14,420 nucleotides of DNA, from NCBI GenBank assembly GCA_938008425.1, contig CALLKH010000578.1, positions 1-14,420 on the forward strand, written 5' to 3'. The notes under the pieces were generated by a model. That model saw only the letters and a program-made list of their open reading frames with translations. It was not told where the DNA came from and made no database searches. Positions 13,029 to 14,420 of the stretch are shown in pieces. This DNA is from an uncultured Planctomycetaceae bacterium. GTDB taxonomy: Bacteria > Planctomycetota > Phycisphaerae > UBA1845 > UTPLA1. Every line of letters starts with the position of its first letter. The stretch's first letter is position 1. Made by a program: the position numbers and the translations under genes.

Positions 13029-14420
13029 ATGTATCGACTACGCGTCGTATCTCTCGCCGTCATCTGCACCATCATGCCGTCATGCCAGTCTCCCGACGCC
13101 CCCACGCGCGTCGACGAGGCCGCGAATCTCGCACGCGAACGCACCGGCCGCCTGCCCGGCTGGGATGTGCCGTGGGATGAGACCGGCGTCGCCCCCGCCG
13201 AAGGCCAGACGCTCTCGCTCAACGACGCCATCAACGAGGCACTTCGCGCCAATCGCGAGCTTCGGTCGGATCTCGAGATGATCGGCCAGGCCGACGCCGA
13301 TCTCGTACAGGCCGGCCTGATGCAGAACCCGGTGTTCAGCTTCATGGTGATGTTTCCCTCGGGCGGCGGACGCACCATGTTGCGCGGCAACGCGCTCCCC
13401 ATGCAGCCGATTCAGGATCTCTGGCTGATTCCAGCCCGAAAGAAGGTCGCGGCGGCGGCGCTTCGTGAGGCTGTTGTTCGTGCGGCCGATCGCGGCGTCG
13501 AAACCATTGAGGCCGTCAAGAGAGCCTACGCCGAAATCCAGTACGCCCAGCGCGCCATCGAGCTGATTGAGACGAACATGGAACTCGTCGCCCAATCGAC
13601 GAGCATCATTCAGATCAGCCAGTCCGCGGGGAAGGCGAACCAGGTCGAAGCCAATCTCTCCCGCATTCGCCACGAGCGGCTTCGCTCCGATCTGCTGACG
13701 CAGCAAACCATGCTGAGTACTGCGCGGCACGAGCTGCTCATGCTCATGGGCGCGGCGGCCGGCGAAGACCACTGGCGCGTCGCACCTCTGGAGGACTTGT
13801 CCGAAGGCGAGCGCAAGCCGTTCGACGAGATCGCGCTGGTTCTCCTGGCCTCCGAAAACCGGCTCGATCTCAAGAGCTTGGAATGGCAGGCGGAGTCGGC
13901 ACTGGAACGCATCACGCTCGCGAAGCGCGAGGGCTGGCCCGATCTCGCGGTCGGATTCACCTTCGAGCGCGCTCCGCGCGGCCGGACGCGCGGTGCGAGC
14001 AGTCGGGCCCTCGCAGCTGATTCCGCTGCCCAGGGTTTCGTCAATGGTCTCAACCGATCCATGCCGGCGCCATCGGCCGGGCAGATCGCCCCGCTGCCAC
14101 GGCCGCCGCGCGAGGTGACGTACACGCTTGGCCCGATGATCGAATTCGAGCTTCCGATTTTCGACTGGGGACAGGCCCAGACCGCCAAGGCAATTCACGA
14201 GTTCGAGCAGCGCCGCGCGGCTCACGACGCGAAGCTGCAGTCCGTCGTTCAGTCGGTGCGCGATACGCTCGCACGGCTCGACGAAGCGGATCGGCAGTTC
14301 GCTCTCTATCGCGACGTGATCCTGCCCGAGGTCGAGCGCAACCTCGAACTTGCCCGGCAGTCCTACGTCGCGGGCCAGACCGATCTCACGATTTACCTTC
14401 AAACACAGGAAGACGTCATC
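13029..14420 (+). CDS. TolC/CusC-family outer-membrane efflux protein (partial, runs off the end)
   Basis: The frame is open for 464 codons from the ATG at 13029 to the window edge with no stop, so the C-terminus is missing. Such proteins form the outer-membrane channel of tripartite pumps. The start MYRLRVVSLAVICTIMPSC suggests lipidation at Cys19, as in CusC/OprM-type channels, though Pro at -2 makes the lipobox imperfect. The first outer-membrane-efflux repeat is about 60-245 (LSLNDAINEALRANRELRSD, then AGLMQNPVFSF). The second is about 265-464 (EIALVLLASENRLDLKSLEW, then LGPMIEFELPIFDWGQAQ and YVAGQTDLTIYLQTQ). LPIFDWGQ and YxxGxxDL are strong family hallmarks. An Arg/Ala/Pro-rich insert (about 314-362) sits between barrel strands of the second half. 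The family would normally extend some tens of residues further. The Cys-rich neighbour suggests heavy-metal efflux; an RND pump and adaptor would be expected downstream. Confidence 0.9.
   Translation, partial: MYRLRVVSLAVICTIMPSCQSPDAPTRVDEAANLARERTGRLPGWDVPWDETGVAPAEGQTLSLNDAINEALRANRELRSDLEMIGQADADLVQAGLMQNPVFSFMVMFPSGGGRTMLRGNALPMQPIQDLWLIPARKKVAAAALREAVVRAADRGVETIEAVKRAYAEIQYAQRAIELIETNMELVAQSTSIIQISQSAGKANQVEANLSRIRHERLRSDLLTQQTMLSTARHELLMLMGAAAGEDHWRVAPLEDLSEGERKPFDEIALVLLASENRLDLKSLEWQAESALERITLAKREGWPDLAVGFTFERAPRGRTRGASSRALAADSAAQGFVNGLNRSMPAPSAGQIAPLPRPPREVTYTLGPMIEFELPIFDWGQAQTAKAIHEFEQRRAAHDAKLQSVVQSVRDTLARLDEADRQFALYRDVILPEVERNLELARQSYVAGQTDLTIYLQTQEDVI

Noticed and set aside
12886..13281. 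Plus-strand open frame of 131 codons before and into the TolC-family gene
   Set aside because: It overlaps the TolC-family coding region by about 250 bases in another frame. Its product is Arg/Pro/Ser-rich with no motif, and it has no good ribosome site.
13080..14402. Long minus-strand open frame of 440 codons
   Set aside because: It is antisense to the TolC-family gene, whose plus-strand frame has clear family motifs. Long antisense frames are expected from GC-rich codon use.
1..14420. Defence system, prophage, mobile element, CRISPR array or RNA gene
   Set aside because: Both strands were read for nuclease, transposase, integrase and toxin motifs, for spaced repeats and for tRNA-like cloverleaf ends. 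None was convincing.

Overview
The window is GC-rich throughout and most likely comes from a planctomycete, perhaps a Phycisphaerae-like lineage. This is inference from gene content: an ECF-type sigma factor lies directly upstream of a large membrane-anchored Ser/Thr kinase with C-terminal TPRs, a DUF1570/peptidase-MA-like lipoprotein is present, and housekeeping genes are scattered on both strands rather than grouped in pathway operons. No rRNA, tRNA, CRISPR array, transposase, integrase or phage gene was found.

Layout. (a) 1-2048, + strand: the tail of an upstream reading frame, then a HlyD/MacA-type adaptor and a MacB/LolD-type ABC ATPase in one operon; no permease follows. (b) 2118-3143, - strand: thioredoxin reductase. 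(c) 3316-4320, +: a lipoprotein with a zinc-peptidase-like HExxH motif. (d) 4427-5890, +: adenylosuccinate lyase of the long type that resembles the animal enzyme, then pyrE (5970-6503); together these are a purine and a pyrimidine step. (e) 6500-7204, -: RNase III, converging on pyrE so that the two stop codons overlap. (f) 7466-8737, +: TruD pseudouridine synthase, closed by a clear intrinsic terminator. (g) 8861-12277, +: ECF sigma factor plus TPR kinase, with its own promoter. (h) 12410-14420, +: a small secreted Cys-rich protein, a strong intergenic stem-loop, and a TolC/CusC-type outer-membrane efflux gene that runs off the window end. The TolC frame has no stop inside the window.

How the parts may work together. 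Region (a) supplies the energising and adaptor parts of a tripartite exporter. Region (h) looks like the start of a separate efflux locus, possibly for metal ions given the Cys-rich neighbour. Region (g) is a signalling unit in which a receptor-like kinase may control the adjacent sigma factor.

No wholly new system is evident. The points most worth a second look are the Cys-rich protein/stem-loop/TolC locus, the apparent loss of a conserved metal-binding Asp in RNase III, the rnc-pyrE stop overlap, the repeat-palindrome cluster upstream of truD, and the possibly leaderless promoter at 12395.
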